9,221 bases of DNA from positions 1-9,221 of the forward strand of contig CAZCAI010000172.1 of NCBI GenBank assembly GCA_964496595.1, read 5' to 3'. Below are positions 1-6,948 of this stretch, piece after piece. A program made the position numbers and the translations under genes. The notes beneath the pieces are model-generated. The model saw only the letters and a program-made list of their open reading frames with translations. It made no database searches and had not been told where the DNA came from. The stretch is from JAAAOZ01 sp964496595. GTDB lineage: Bacteria; Chloroflexota; Anaerolineae; B4-G1; SLSP01. Every line of letters begins with the position of its first letter. The first letter of the stretch is position 1.

Positions 1-83
1 GACTTTAGTCGCTGACAGAGTGTAAACCTAATTATCCTGGAAAATGAACCATCCCAGTTTTCTGAAGAAAAAGCATCATGTGT

Positions 84-110
84 GGGAGGTTTTAATCAGG
101 AACTACCTTA
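84..110 (-). repeat. Post-stop motif, copy 1
   Basis: On the minus strand the stop codon of the small gene ending at 108 opens a motif reading TAAGGTAGTTCC, followed by an A/T stretch with TTAAAACC and then CCC. A similar string starts at the stop codon of the MFS gene (5548-5578). Both copies overlap the stop and run into the 3' untranslated region. Copy 1 does not form the small hairpin seen at copy 2. Whether this is a dispersed repeat or chance cannot be told from two copies. Confidence 0.4.
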
Positions 111-581
111 GACAAGTAAATCCTGCGCCATACGCAGCACCGCCTCGACAATCTGGGGCGCCGCGACCTCCCGCTCACCCTCGATGTGAATCGTCTCGTC
201 CAACACCTCGCGGCTCGTCGCGACGGCCAAATATACAGGGCGGCGATTGCTCTTATCCAACGTGAACTCCTCCGCCCACGCCGTCAGGCAGAGTTGCACG
301 CCTAAGAACCCCAGGCCCGCGCGCGCGGCGGCCCGGGCGGCCTTGCGGGAGAAATTTCCGGCGTTGCGAAGTTGTGGGCGCGGCAAGTTCATCAATTCGA
401 TGGCCTCCAGCAAATCGTCCGTCACTAAGCTGTAGCCCAGCACCGCCGGGCCATCATCGGTCTCGAAAATATAGTGGCTGATGACGCCATCGACGCCGCA
501 TTCTACGGTGCCCATCTGCCACTCGCGCTCGATCAGTTCGTGGGCGATGGTTTGTGCCAGTGCCATTATGTCGTTGTCCAT
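108..581 (-). CDS. Hypothetical protein, 157 aa, unrecognised
   Basis: I do not recognise this family. The protein begins MDNDIMALAQ and looks cytoplasmic: there is no signal peptide or clear membrane segment. An N-terminal helix (about residues 3-22) is followed by a probable beta stretch (about 24-52, with a TDDGP turn at 41-45), a short acidic helix (about 54-64) and an Ala/Arg-rich amphipathic helix (about 79-91). The C-terminal half is mixed, with VYLAVATS at about 116-123 and a final helix at 141-157. The ATG at 581 was chosen because GGAGG lies 5 nt upstream; an in-frame TTG 54 nt further up has no such site. It lies 141 nt downstream of the CapA-like gene and has a weak promoter-like sequence of its own. 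Its clean length, good ribosome site and protein-like composition support a real gene; its function is unknown. Confidence 0.8.
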   Translation of the reverse strand: MDNDIMALAQTIAHELIEREWQMGTVECGVDGVISHYIFETDDGPAVLGYSLVTDDLLEAIELMNLPRPQLRNAGNFSRKAARAAARAGLGFLGVQLCLTAWAEEFTLDKSNRRPVYLAVATSREVLDETIHIEGEREVAAPQIVEAVLRMAQDLLV

Positions 582-586
582 TCGTG

Positions 587-591
587 CCTCC
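587..591 (-). promoter_or_regulatory. Ribosome binding site, small hypothetical gene
   Basis: The minus strand reads GGAGG (within TTGGAGG), 5 nt before the ATG at 581. This decides for the 157-residue start over the upstream in-frame TTG at 635. Confidence 0.7.
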
Positions 592-605
592 AATTTGATC
601 ACATA

Positions 606-635
606 GTTATGAGAGTTGTTAAGGTTGTTAGTCAA
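606..635 (-). promoter_or_regulatory. Weak sigma70-like promoter candidate
   Basis: On the minus strand TTGACT (630-635) and CATAAC (606-611) are separated by 18 nt. The -35 matches consensus at five of six positions and the -10 at four. The pair lies 25 nt upstream of the ATG at 581, giving a plausible short leader for the small hypothetical gene. Matches this weak can arise by chance. Confidence 0.3.
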
Positions 636-722
636 GTCGTCATGCCTTCCTCGGGAATTCGCCAGCGAGAATCTGGTTCACCAGGCGTTGCCTTTGTGCG
701 TAACCATCGCCGGGGCGTCGGT

Positions 723-2414
723 TCAAGGTTGCAGCTCAAACATCATCTCCAAAAATTGCACCCGATTGGCCGCCGGGTCGGGATCGTCGTCCGTCATCGG
801 GCGGGGACGACCGTACTCCTCGATGATCGTGGGGCGGAGGTCAATGCTCAACAATCGGCCATCGAAAAATGTATAGCGGGTCACATATCCCTGGCGCACG
901 GCGGTATCCCACATTTGATCGAAGAAAAAATTACCCGGCCCGTAGTGGACGAATGTCTCGCCGTGGAATCCCACGGGCTTCACCCAGTGCGCCTGACTTC
1001 CCTGCACGATGACCGCGCCGGCCTCCGCATAGGCGTGGAAATCGGTGAGATGGAGCGGAGGCGGCGTGTATTGATCAACTTCTCGATGTTGCAGGGTCAT
1101 AATGGGGAGATAGCCTTGGGCGCGCAGATCGCGGACTGTATTTAGGAACAACTCACGCTGCCCAGGCTCGTAGCAGGGCGCGGCGCCAGGGCTGTCTTCG
1201 TCGGCATAGAACCCGCTGCTCGGATTACAGCCGAGAAAGGCGATGCGGTTGCCGTTGTGCGTGATCGTGAGAGGCCGCGTTGCATCCGCGAGGTCAGCGC
1301 CGCCGCCATACCACTGCCACCCGCGCTCACGATACATCTCCAGCGTGTGAAGGATCCATTGCCGGCCCTTATCGCCCAGGTGATTGCCCGTCAACTCGAC
1401 CACGTTGGTTCCGATCTCCTCCAACAACTCAATATAGCGGTCGTGGGCACAAAAAGATACGGAGCCAGTCGGAGCAGGAGCACAATCGGGCTTAAAGGAG
1501 ATTTCATTGCTCACGTGGACAAAGTCGGCGTCTGCGAACCAATGCTTCACATCCTGGGCCGGATAGGTAATGGCCGTGCGGGCAATGAGCTGCGCCATGC
1601 CGCGATCTATCGCCGTCACGCCCGTCATCGCGACGATGGTCATCGCATCCTCGCGGCGATTGTCGAACGCGCGCGCATCCAACGTGAGCAGGGCAATCGT
1701 CTCCGGGCGCGTGGCGCTGCTGATGTAGAAAGGCGTCTGGAGCGGATATTTCTCCAATTGGGGATCTTTCTCTACCGGCGATAGGCCTTCGACGCGCAAT
1801 ACCTTCCAGCGCGGCGTCAGCTCGTGAAAGGGCAACAGCGCCCAGCCATCGCTCGCCTGCGCTTCCGTCAGGATGGTGGCGGCATCAACCGTGCGCACGA
1901 TCCCGCTCGCCGGATCGCCCCACCGCGCCGACCACGTCTGCAACGTCTCCGTCGTGACCAGCAAGGGACGTTCCCCCCAATCCGCCGAGGGCGAACCTTG
2001 CCAGGCCTGCTGCACCTCCACCAAGCTCGCCTCCGACGCCACGGTGAAGAAGGGCGCGGCAATGGCATAGACCCACGTCCCCACCGGCTGCGCCGATGGT
2101 TGAGCGGCGTCCAAGCTCAATCGCACATCCGCCGCGCCCGGCTCATCCGTCCACGCGAAATGCGCCGCATCCTCCGCCGCCCGGCTTTGCAAGGCCGAAC
2201 AAGCCTCCGAGGGCACACCTGGCTCACATCCAATCGTGACGGGAAACGCCGGCGTCGGCGTGGGGGAAGGGGTCAAGGTCGGGGTGGGCGTCGCCGTGCG
2301 CGTAGGCGTCGGCGTCGGCGTGACGGTCGGGGTCGCACAGCCACTCATTATCGCCAGAAAAACGACCACCAATCCCGCCGCGATAAAAATCAATTTTTTA
2401 TATTTTTTGGTCAT
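723..2414 (-). CDS. CapA-like metallophosphatase-fold lipoprotein
   Basis: A 563-residue surface lipoprotein of the PGA_cap/CapA family, which is linked to poly-gamma-glutamate or capsule synthesis. Residues 1-25 are a signal peptide (basic KKYKK, hydrophobic core) ending in a lipobox-like IMSGC with Cys26 as the lipid site. A Thr-Pro linker follows (about 27-56). Residues about 60-245 resemble a periplasmic-binding-protein-like domain; this is inferred from style only. The CapA domain spans about 260-535, with MTGVTAI (263-269), SNEISF (302-307), LTGNHLGD (341-348), QHREVDQ (442-448), GSQAHW (472-477) and YGPGNFFF (491-498). Usual family motifs are GD near the start, NNH, HWG and GxHPH. Here the first Asp is Val and the HW motif is QHRE, so metal binding and activity are uncertain. 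The ATG at 2414 was chosen because AAGGAG lies 5 nt upstream; a longer in-frame start adds 12 residues and lacks that site. Family assignment is firm; substrate is unknown. Confidence 0.88.
   Translation of the reverse strand: MTKKYKKLIFIAAGLVVVFLAIMSGCATPTVTPTPTPTRTATPTPTLTPSPTPTPAFPVTIGCEPGVPSEACSALQSRAAEDAAHFAWTDEPGAADVRLSLDAAQPSAQPVGTWVYAIAAPFFTVASEASLVEVQQAWQGSPSADWGERPLLVTTETLQTWSARWGDPASGIVRTVDAATILTEAQASDGWALLPFHELTPRWKVLRVEGLSPVEKDPQLEKYPLQTPFYISSATRPETIALLTLDARAFDNRREDAMTIVAMTGVTAIDRGMAQLIARTAITYPAQDVKHWFADADFVHVSNEISFKPDCAPAPTGSVSFCAHDRYIELLEEIGTNVVELTGNHLGDKGRQWILHTLEMYRERGWQWYGGGADLADATRPLTITHNGNRIAFLGCNPSSGFYADEDSPGAAPCYEPGQRELFLNTVRDLRAQGYLPIMTLQHREVDQYTPPPLHLTDFHAYAEAGAVIVQGSQAHWVKPVGFHGETFVHYGPGNFFFDQMWDTAVRQGYVTRYTFFDGRLLSIDLRPTIIEEYGRPRPMTDDDPDPAANRVQFLEMMFELQP
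2247..2336 (-). repeat. Degenerate repeat encoding Thr-Pro linker
   Basis: This stretch encodes alternating Thr-Pro, broken by Ala, Arg, Leu and Ser (about residues 27-56 of the CapA-like lipoprotein). The DNA is a degenerate hexanucleotide repeat with the plus-strand theme GTCGGC/GTGGGC. It probably forms an extended spacer between the lipid anchor and the folded domains. Such linkers are common in Chloroflexota exported proteins and their length tends to vary. Confidence 0.75.
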
Positions 2415-2419
2415 CCCAA

Positions 2420-2425
2420 CTCCTT
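2420..2425 (-). promoter_or_regulatory. Ribosome binding site, CapA-like gene
   Basis: The minus strand reads AAGGAG, 5 nt before the ATG at 2414. It selects that start, which also gives a well-formed lipoprotein signal peptide. Confidence 0.8.
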
Positions 2426-2440
2426 CCTGTTGCCAAGACG

Positions 2441-2454
2441 CCCCACTCACACAT
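2441..2454. repeat. 14-bp direct repeat, left copy
   Basis: CCCCACTCACACAT on the plus strand is repeated exactly at 2612-2625, with 157 bp between the copies. This copy lies in the leader of the CapA-like gene, 27 nt upstream of its start codon. Confidence 0.8.
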
Positions 2455-2460
2455 TAGGGC

Positions 2461-2610
2461 TTTCCCATTTTGCAATTATATCCTATTCGCTCCAAGCGGA
2501 TTGTCAAATTCGCGCCTCTGGGGCATATTTCGAATGTGTTTTCAATTTGCGCAAGCAAAACAGGGATCTGGCGATTGTGACATATGGCCCCTTGAAGCGA
2601 GAATGGGAAA
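2461..2610. repeat. Inverted repeat bounding a 150-bp intergenic segment
   Basis: TTTCCCATT at 2461-2469 is matched by its reverse complement AATGGGAAA at 2602-2610. The similarity continues inward imperfectly for a few bases (TTGC against CTCGC). The pair lies just inside the 14-bp direct repeats, offset 6 bp on the left and 1 bp on the right. The layout resembles a small non-coding insertion with terminal inverted repeats and target duplications, but the asymmetry and short arms leave this unproven. Confidence 0.5.
2475..2507 (-). promoter_or_regulatory. Promoter candidate for CapA-like gene, long spacer
   Basis: On the minus strand a perfect TTGACA (2502-2507) and a perfect TATAAT (2475-2480) lie upstream of the CapA-like gene, with the -10 about 60 nt before its ATG. 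The spacer is 21 nt, well over the usual 16-18, and there is no TGn extension before the -10. The -10 may work with another -35, with an activator, or not at all. Confidence 0.4.
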
Positions 2611-2611
2611 T

Positions 2612-2625
2612 CCCCACTCACACAT
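2612..2625. repeat. 14-bp direct repeat, right copy
   Basis: An exact copy of the 14-mer at 2441-2454. It overlaps the last codons and the TGA stop (2618-2620) of the cyclase-like gene, so the end of that reading frame is set inside the repeat. Confidence 0.8.
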
Positions 2626-5312
2626 CCGATGATGCGATTGGAAAGATATCCGAAAGATCTGCCGCCTCACCGCGCGCCAAAGCCACGGCTAAGACATCAC
2701 CGGGCAGTTGCGCCTCCAATTGAGCCAGCAATGCAGCTTCCCGATTGCCAGTTTCCTGCAAATCGTGGGGCAGCGCTTGCGCATACCCTAACGTCTCCGC
2801 GGCCGCCTCCAATCGCCCGGCGGCCTCCAAATAGCTCGCCCATCCAATGAGCGCGTGCGCAATCAGCCGGAGGTTTTGGATCGCCGCCGCGCCCCGCACC
2901 GCCGCCGAGTAGTAGTCCTGGGCCGTCGCCAGATCGCCCTGTTGGCGTATTATATCGCCTAATCCTATCCGCGTCAGAATCAGCCCGAACTGATCGCCTA
3001 ACATCTTGAACAATACTTCGCTTTCCACAAGCATGGTATGACCCGCCTCGATATTGCCGCTTTGGGTCAGCATTTGCCCCCAATCGAAGCGCGTGTAGGC
3101 AACGATCCGGCGCTCTCCAAGTTCCTGCCCAATGGCAATACACTGTTCAAAGTAGGGTTGGGCATCCTCCAAACTGCCCATCATAGCGAGGACGCCTCCC
3201 AAGTGGTTGGCCGTGTAAGCCAACGATAAGCGGAGGTCCAAATCTCGAAAGCAGTGGTAACTCTGCTCGAAACACGCCTTGGCGGTTACTAGATCACCGG
3301 TATCGCGCGCGATTACGCCCAGGTGATCGAGCGCGGCGGCAATGCCAGAGGGATCGCCAATCTGCCGGAAGAGCGCCTGGCTGCGCTCGAAGTAGGNNNN
3401 NNNNNNNNNNNNNNNNNNNNNNNNNNNNNNNNNNNNNNNNNNNNNNNNNNNNNNNNNNNNNNNNNNNNNNNNNNNNNNNNNNNNNNNNNNNNNNNNCCTC
3501 TTGCCTGCGCCCGCTGAGGCCGAAGAAGCGCGCCAGGCTGTGCATCCCCTGCTCCAGAAGATTCACCTGCTGCTGTTGGGCGGCCCATTGCCAGGCGACG
3601 CGCACATCCTCTAAGACGTGGGAAATCGCGTCGAGTGCGGCCCGTTGTTCCGCGCCATTTAAATCCGCGCGCCGTTGCTGGAGGAAGTTGGCGTAATGCG
3701 CGCTGTGCCGTTGACGGATTTGAGCCTCCAGCGCCGGCGCGGATTGCAGCTTTTCCCGCGCGTACTCGCGCAAGAGCGCGTGCATGACGTACTCGCCATC
3801 CGCGTGATGCTGCACGAGGGATTTATCCACCAACGCGGCCAGCACTCTCAGCAAGGCTACGGATCGCGCCGGCGCAGCGGGATCGCGCAACACGGCGAAC
3901 GCGGCCTCGCGCTGGAACGTCCCCTGAAAAACAGAAAGGGCCTGCACCGCGCGCTTTTCCGTCTCACTGAGGAGCCGCCAGGAATACTCGAAGACCGCCC
4001 GCAGGCTGCGATGGCGTTCGGGCGTATCGCGGAGTGTGCTACTGAGAAACTCGGGGCTGGACGCCAATTCCTCGGCAATCTCCTGGCAAGAGAGCATGCG
4101 CAACCAAGAGGCCGCGAGTTCCAACGCCAGCGGCATCCCCAATACCTGTTCGCAGATGCGAGCCACGCACGCGCGCTCCTCCGCGCCGAATGTGAAGGCG
4201 GGCTGCACGCGCCGCGCGTACTGAAGGAACAACTGCACCGCCGCATACATCTCTATATCCGGCGTCGCGGCGTCCGCATCAATCTCAAATTCACTGGGGA
4301 AGGGCATCCCCGCCACCGGCAGAATCATCTCTCCACGCACATGTAACCGCTCCCGCGAGGTGACCAACACTTTGATCTGAGGAGCGCTCGCGAGCAGTTC
4401 CGCCGCCAGCGGCGCGCCCGCTATAATGTGCTCGAAGTTATCGAGCACCAAGAGCATGTGCTTTTCCCGCAAATAGCTGAGCAACTGAGCGCGGGGCACA
4501 TCGCGTTGATAAAAAGAGAAATGGAGCGCCTCCGCAATCGCTGAGACCAAGAACTCGTCGGAGTTCAATGCGGCCAGCGGGACGAAGTAGACGCCATGAT
4601 CGAAGGTCTCGATCTCTGCGGCGGCCGCCTGGAGCGCCAACCGCGTCTTCCCGATGCCGCCGGGGCCAACGAGCGTGAGCAAGCGGCAGGCGGGATCGGC
4701 CAGGCGGGCGGCGATATCGCGCAGTTCCTCTTCGCGCCCCACGAAGGGCGTGGGCTGCGGCGGGAGGTTATGCGGATGCGCGCTGAGCGTTCGCGGCGGG
4801 GGGAACTTCCGCAGGGGCAGGTCTGGGTGGCGCAGTTGGTAGATGTGTTGGGGATGGCTTAAATCCTTGAGGAGATGATTGCCCAGGTCGTGCAGATCGG
4901 CGCCGGGAGGCAAGGTCGCCGCGCGCGCCAACTCGCAGGTCAGCAAAATCTGTCCGCCCCAGGCGGCGGAGAGCAGCCGCGCTGTGCGACTTACTTCCAG
5001 GCCAAAGTAATCGGCCTCGCGCCGGCCGGCCGCGCCGGTGTGCAGCGCAATCCGCACCCGAAGTTCCCCGATCTCGCCCCAATCCTCCGCTGCCAACCGC
5101 CGTTGGATTTCGAGCGCGCATGTGAGCGGCTCTCCGCCTTCAAAAACGGCGAAGAGGCCATCGCCCATGTGCTTGATGACCTCCCCGCCATGCCGGGTGA
5201 TTAGATTTTCCAGGAGTTGATCGTGGCGCGCGAGGAGATCTTCCATGGCCGCCGGATAGCGTGACCACAGCTTGGTGGAGCCTTCGATATCGGTAAACAG
5301 AAATGTAAGCAT
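2618..5312 (-). CDS. Class III cyclase-like / NB-ARC ATPase / TPR regulator, interrupted by assembly gap
   Basis: A large cytoplasmic signalling protein. Residues 1-160 are a class III nucleotide cyclase-like domain with metal Asp8 (FTDIEGST), Lys47 and Asp51 (KHMGDG), Asp101 and Arg112. By alignment to mycobacterial class III cyclases, the transition-state Asn in VNxxxR is Ser108 here. Residues about 188-400 are an AAA/NB-ARC-type ATPase with Walker A GPGGIGKT (216-223), Walker B LLVLD (287-291), TSRERL (318-323) and GMPLAL (392-397). A helical region follows to residue 605, where the N gap begins. After the gap, 258 residues in one open frame are TPR-like repeats starting YFERSQALF and ending at the TGA. 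Both halves have the same strand and style, so this is one gene. The ATG at 5312 has AAGAGG 8 nt upstream; a longer start adds 12 residues. There is no LuxR-type DNA-binding domain at the C terminus. The probable role is signal sensing or a regulatory scaffold; ligand and output are unknown. Confidence 0.88.
3397..3496. other. Assembly gap (100 Ns)
   Basis: Exactly 100 Ns, a common placeholder for a scaffold gap of unknown size. It falls between the helical region and the TPR repeats of the cyclase-like gene. The frame before the gap leaves 1 nt over and the frame after it needs 2 nt, so for an intact gene the true missing length must be a multiple of three. 100 is not, so the placeholder creates a false frameshift. 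Confidence 0.98.
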
Positions 5313-5320
5313 AGCGCAAT

Positions 5321-5326
5321 CCTCTT
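5321..5326 (-). promoter_or_regulatory. Ribosome binding site, cyclase-like gene
   Basis: The minus strand reads AAGAGG (within AGGAAGAGG), 8 nt before the ATG at 5312. It supports the start that puts the catalytic FTDIEGST motif at the extreme N terminus, as is usual for this protein type. Confidence 0.65.
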
Positions 5327-5449
5327 CCTGGATTTTTCCTCGAGCCAAACCACCGCATCACTGACGGGCCGATGACCCCCAAGTCAGCGGGGCTTGAAAG
5401 CTTCTGGCTGCTGAAGTAGCGAAGCAGCTCCAAATTAAGTAGGGAGACT

Positions 5450-5504
5450 GGCGGGTCAGGCGGCGGCGATGTGATAGACAAACATCGCCGCCGCCTGGCC
5501 CGCC
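5450..5504. repeat. Long GC-rich hairpin, 23-bp stem
   Basis: Arms 5450-5472 and 5482-5504 are reverse complements over 23 positions with one exception (5456 against 5498), around a 9-nt loop. The exception is a U-G wobble in plus-strand RNA but an A-C mismatch in minus-strand RNA. The inner arm is rich in GGC repeats. It lies between the MFS gene and the cyclase-like gene. No T-run follows on either strand, so it is not a standard intrinsic terminator. It could be a REP- or MITE-like element, an attenuating structure, or a site for a DNA-binding protein. Confidence 0.85.
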
Positions 5505-5538
5505 TGCGAATGAATTCGAGGCTGGTACACAAAATCCG

Positions 5539-5561
5539 TTAAAAACAGGGAAGGTTTTTAA
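5539..5561 (-). terminator. AT-rich hairpin after MFS gene, weak terminator candidate
   Basis: On the minus strand TTAAAAAC, a 7-nt loop (CTTCCCT) and GTTTTTAA form a perfect 8-bp stem starting 15 nt after the TAG of the MFS gene. The five T residues lie within the downstream arm, not after a GC-rich stem, so it is a weak terminator at best. Confidence 0.4.
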
Positions 5562-5578
5562 ATTTTGGAACTACCCTA
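5548..5578 (-). repeat. Post-stop motif, copy 2
   Basis: On the minus strand the MFS stop codon opens TAGGGTAGTTCC, followed by an A/T stretch with TTTAAAAACC and then TTCCC. This matches the string after the small hypothetical gene (84-110), with a few extra bases. Here the distal part of the motif also forms one arm and the loop of the AT-rich hairpin. Confidence 0.4.
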
Positions 5579-6895
5579 GCCAACATCGAGGACGCCGGCC
5601 GCCGCCGCTCGGAGATTCTCCTCGCGGGCGATGCGCTTGCCCTCTTCCTCGTCCACGCGGGTGAGCAGCAGGATGCCGCCGATGAAGAAGAGCATCACAG
5701 CCAGGATGCTCAAGCGACTCTCCCCGGCAAGCTGAGAGATGATCCCGAAGAGGAGCGGCCCCACGATCCCGGCGAATTTGCTGGAAATATCGTAGAAGCC
5801 GAAGAACTCCGCGCTGCGAGCCTTGGGGGCCATCTGACTGTAGAGGCTGCGGCTGAGGGCTTGCGTGCCGCCCTGAACCATCCCCACGCCGAAGGCCAGC
5901 GCCCAGAACTGCCACGCTGCGGTCATGAAGTAACCAATCAACGTCAGGAAGGCGTACCAACCCAGGCCCAACATCACAGCCTGCTTAGAACCGATCTTCT
6001 TGCCAAATTTGCCGAAGAGCAGGGAGAACGGAATGCCCACAAATTGCGTCAGCAAAAGCGCGCCAACCATGGACATCGCGTCGATGCCGATCTCCGCGCC
6101 GTAGATGGTGGACATTTTGATGATGGTGCCGATGCCATCGTTGTAGAGCCAGAAAGCGATGAGAAATTTGAACAGTTCGCGGTAGCGGCGGATGTGCTGG
6201 AAGGTCTGGCCCAGGCGCTTGAAGCCGGCTTCGAGAGGCGGAAGCCCCTCGCCGATGCCGGCGGTGTTCGCCGGCGGTTCCGGCACGCGCCGCAGCAACG
6301 GGATAGTGAAGAGCGCCCACCAGATCCCGACAGAGAAGAACGAGAGCCGATAGCCCCAGTTGTTGTCCGGCATGAACCAGATCATCGCGATGTTGATGGC
6401 TAACAGCAGTCCGCCGCCCACGTAGCCCAGCGCATAGCCTTTGGCCGAGATAAAATCGCTATCTTCATCTTTGGCGACGTGAGATAGCAGGGCATCGTAG
6501 AAAATGTAGGACGCGCCGAGGCCGATGGATCCGAAGAAGAAGAGGATGAGGGCCAACACCCAATCCCCCGTGTTGATGAAGACCATCAACAGCGAGGCGA
6601 TGACGCCGATGCCGGCGAAGATGCTCAACAGCTTTTTCTTCCCGCCGGTGTAGTCCGCGATGCTGCCCAAGATCGGGGCCAAGAGGGCGGCCACCAGCAG
6701 GGAGAGCGCGTTGACGTAGCCCCAGTAGGCCGTCGCCGTTACCGGCTTAAAAACCCCTTCTGTGATGATGTTGAAGTAGACGGGCAATACAGCAGCCTCG
6801 CCGGTCGTGGAGAAGGCCGAGCTGCCCCAGTCGTAGAAGCACCAGGCGTTGGTGATCTTCTTGTAAGATGCGTCTGTATTCGTTTCGGATGACAT
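5576..6895 (-). CDS. MFS transporter, UMF1/Atg22-like family
   Basis: A 439-residue inner-membrane transporter. The family signature NAWCFYDWGSSAF lies at about residues 16-28, before the first membrane segment. The loop between TM2 and TM3 has GSIADYTGGKKK (about 77-88), a variant of the MFS motif-A loop. The second half carries FGKFGKKIGS (about 294-303) and the strongly family-like GGTQALSRS (about 342-350) and AEFFGFYDISSKF (about 362-374). About 12 hydrophobic segments and a charged central loop (about 200-245) fit a whole MFS protein. The ATG at 6895 has AAGGAG 5 nt upstream; an in-frame start 5 codons earlier overlaps that site. The gene lies 53 nt after the glycosyltransferase, so the two may be cotranscribed, although a TATTAT lies in the gap. 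The substrate of bacterial UMF1 proteins is not predictable from sequence. Nothing looks broken. Confidence 0.92.
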   Translation of the reverse strand: MSSETNTDASYKKITNAWCFYDWGSSAFSTTGEAAVLPVYFNIITEGVFKPVTATAYWGYVNALSLLVAALLAPILGSIADYTGGKKKLLSIFAGIGVIASLLMVFINTGDWVLALILFFFGSIGLGASYIFYDALLSHVAKDEDSDFISAKGYALGYVGGGLLLAINIAMIWFMPDNNWGYRLSFFSVGIWWALFTIPLLRRVPEPPANTAGIGEGLPPLEAGFKRLGQTFQHIRRYRELFKFLIAFWLYNDGIGTIIKMSTIYGAEIGIDAMSMVGALLLTQFVGIPFSLLFGKFGKKIGSKQAVMLGLGWYAFLTLIGYFMTAAWQFWALAFGVGMVQGGTQALSRSLYSQMAPKARSAEFFGFYDISSKFAGIVGPLLFGIISQLAGESRLSILAVMLFFIGGILLLTRVDEEEGKRIAREENLRAAAAGVLDVG

Positions 6896-6900
6896 TATGA

Positions 6901-6906
6901 CTCCTT
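6901..6906 (-). promoter_or_regulatory. Ribosome binding site, MFS gene
   Basis: The minus strand reads AAGGAG, 5 nt before the ATG at 6895. It favours this start over the in-frame one at 6910, whose codons would cover the site. Confidence 0.75.
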
Positions 6907-6948
6907 GCAATGGATAATATGTGAGTTAATTTTTGAGTGAGCTATCGT

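Noticed and set aside
1..83. Gene or RNA in the left-edge region
   Set aside because: It is AT-richer non-coding sequence with only a short TTTTC/GAAAA hairpin; no reading frame or RNA fold can be supported.
676..687. CTGGTTCACCAG palindrome after the CapA-like gene as a terminator or operator
   Set aside because: The stem is only 4-5 bp with no T-run, and the site is not repeated elsewhere in the window.
474..1145. Plus-strand open frame of 223 codons
   Set aside because: It is antisense to the CapA-like gene and the small hypothetical gene, both of which have better starts; the translation resembles no protein family.
2247..2336. CRISPR-like or tandem array
   Set aside because: The periodic DNA is explained by Thr-Pro codons in the lipoprotein linker; there are no spacers.
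1824..2723. Plus-strand open frame of 299 codons
   Set aside because: It runs antisense through the CapA-like gene, has a low-complexity Arg/Gly-rich translation from the Thr-Pro repeat, and has no domain-like sequence.
3397..3496. Frameshift or pseudogene in the cyclase-like gene
   Set aside because: The apparent frame change is explained by the arbitrary length of the N run; both flanks are clean and open.
3675..4346. Plus-strand open frame of 223 codons
   Set aside because: It is a shadow of the NB-ARC region on the opposite strand, made long by GC-rich codons.
5450..5504. Intrinsic terminator at the long hairpin
   Set aside because: No T-run follows the stem on either strand.
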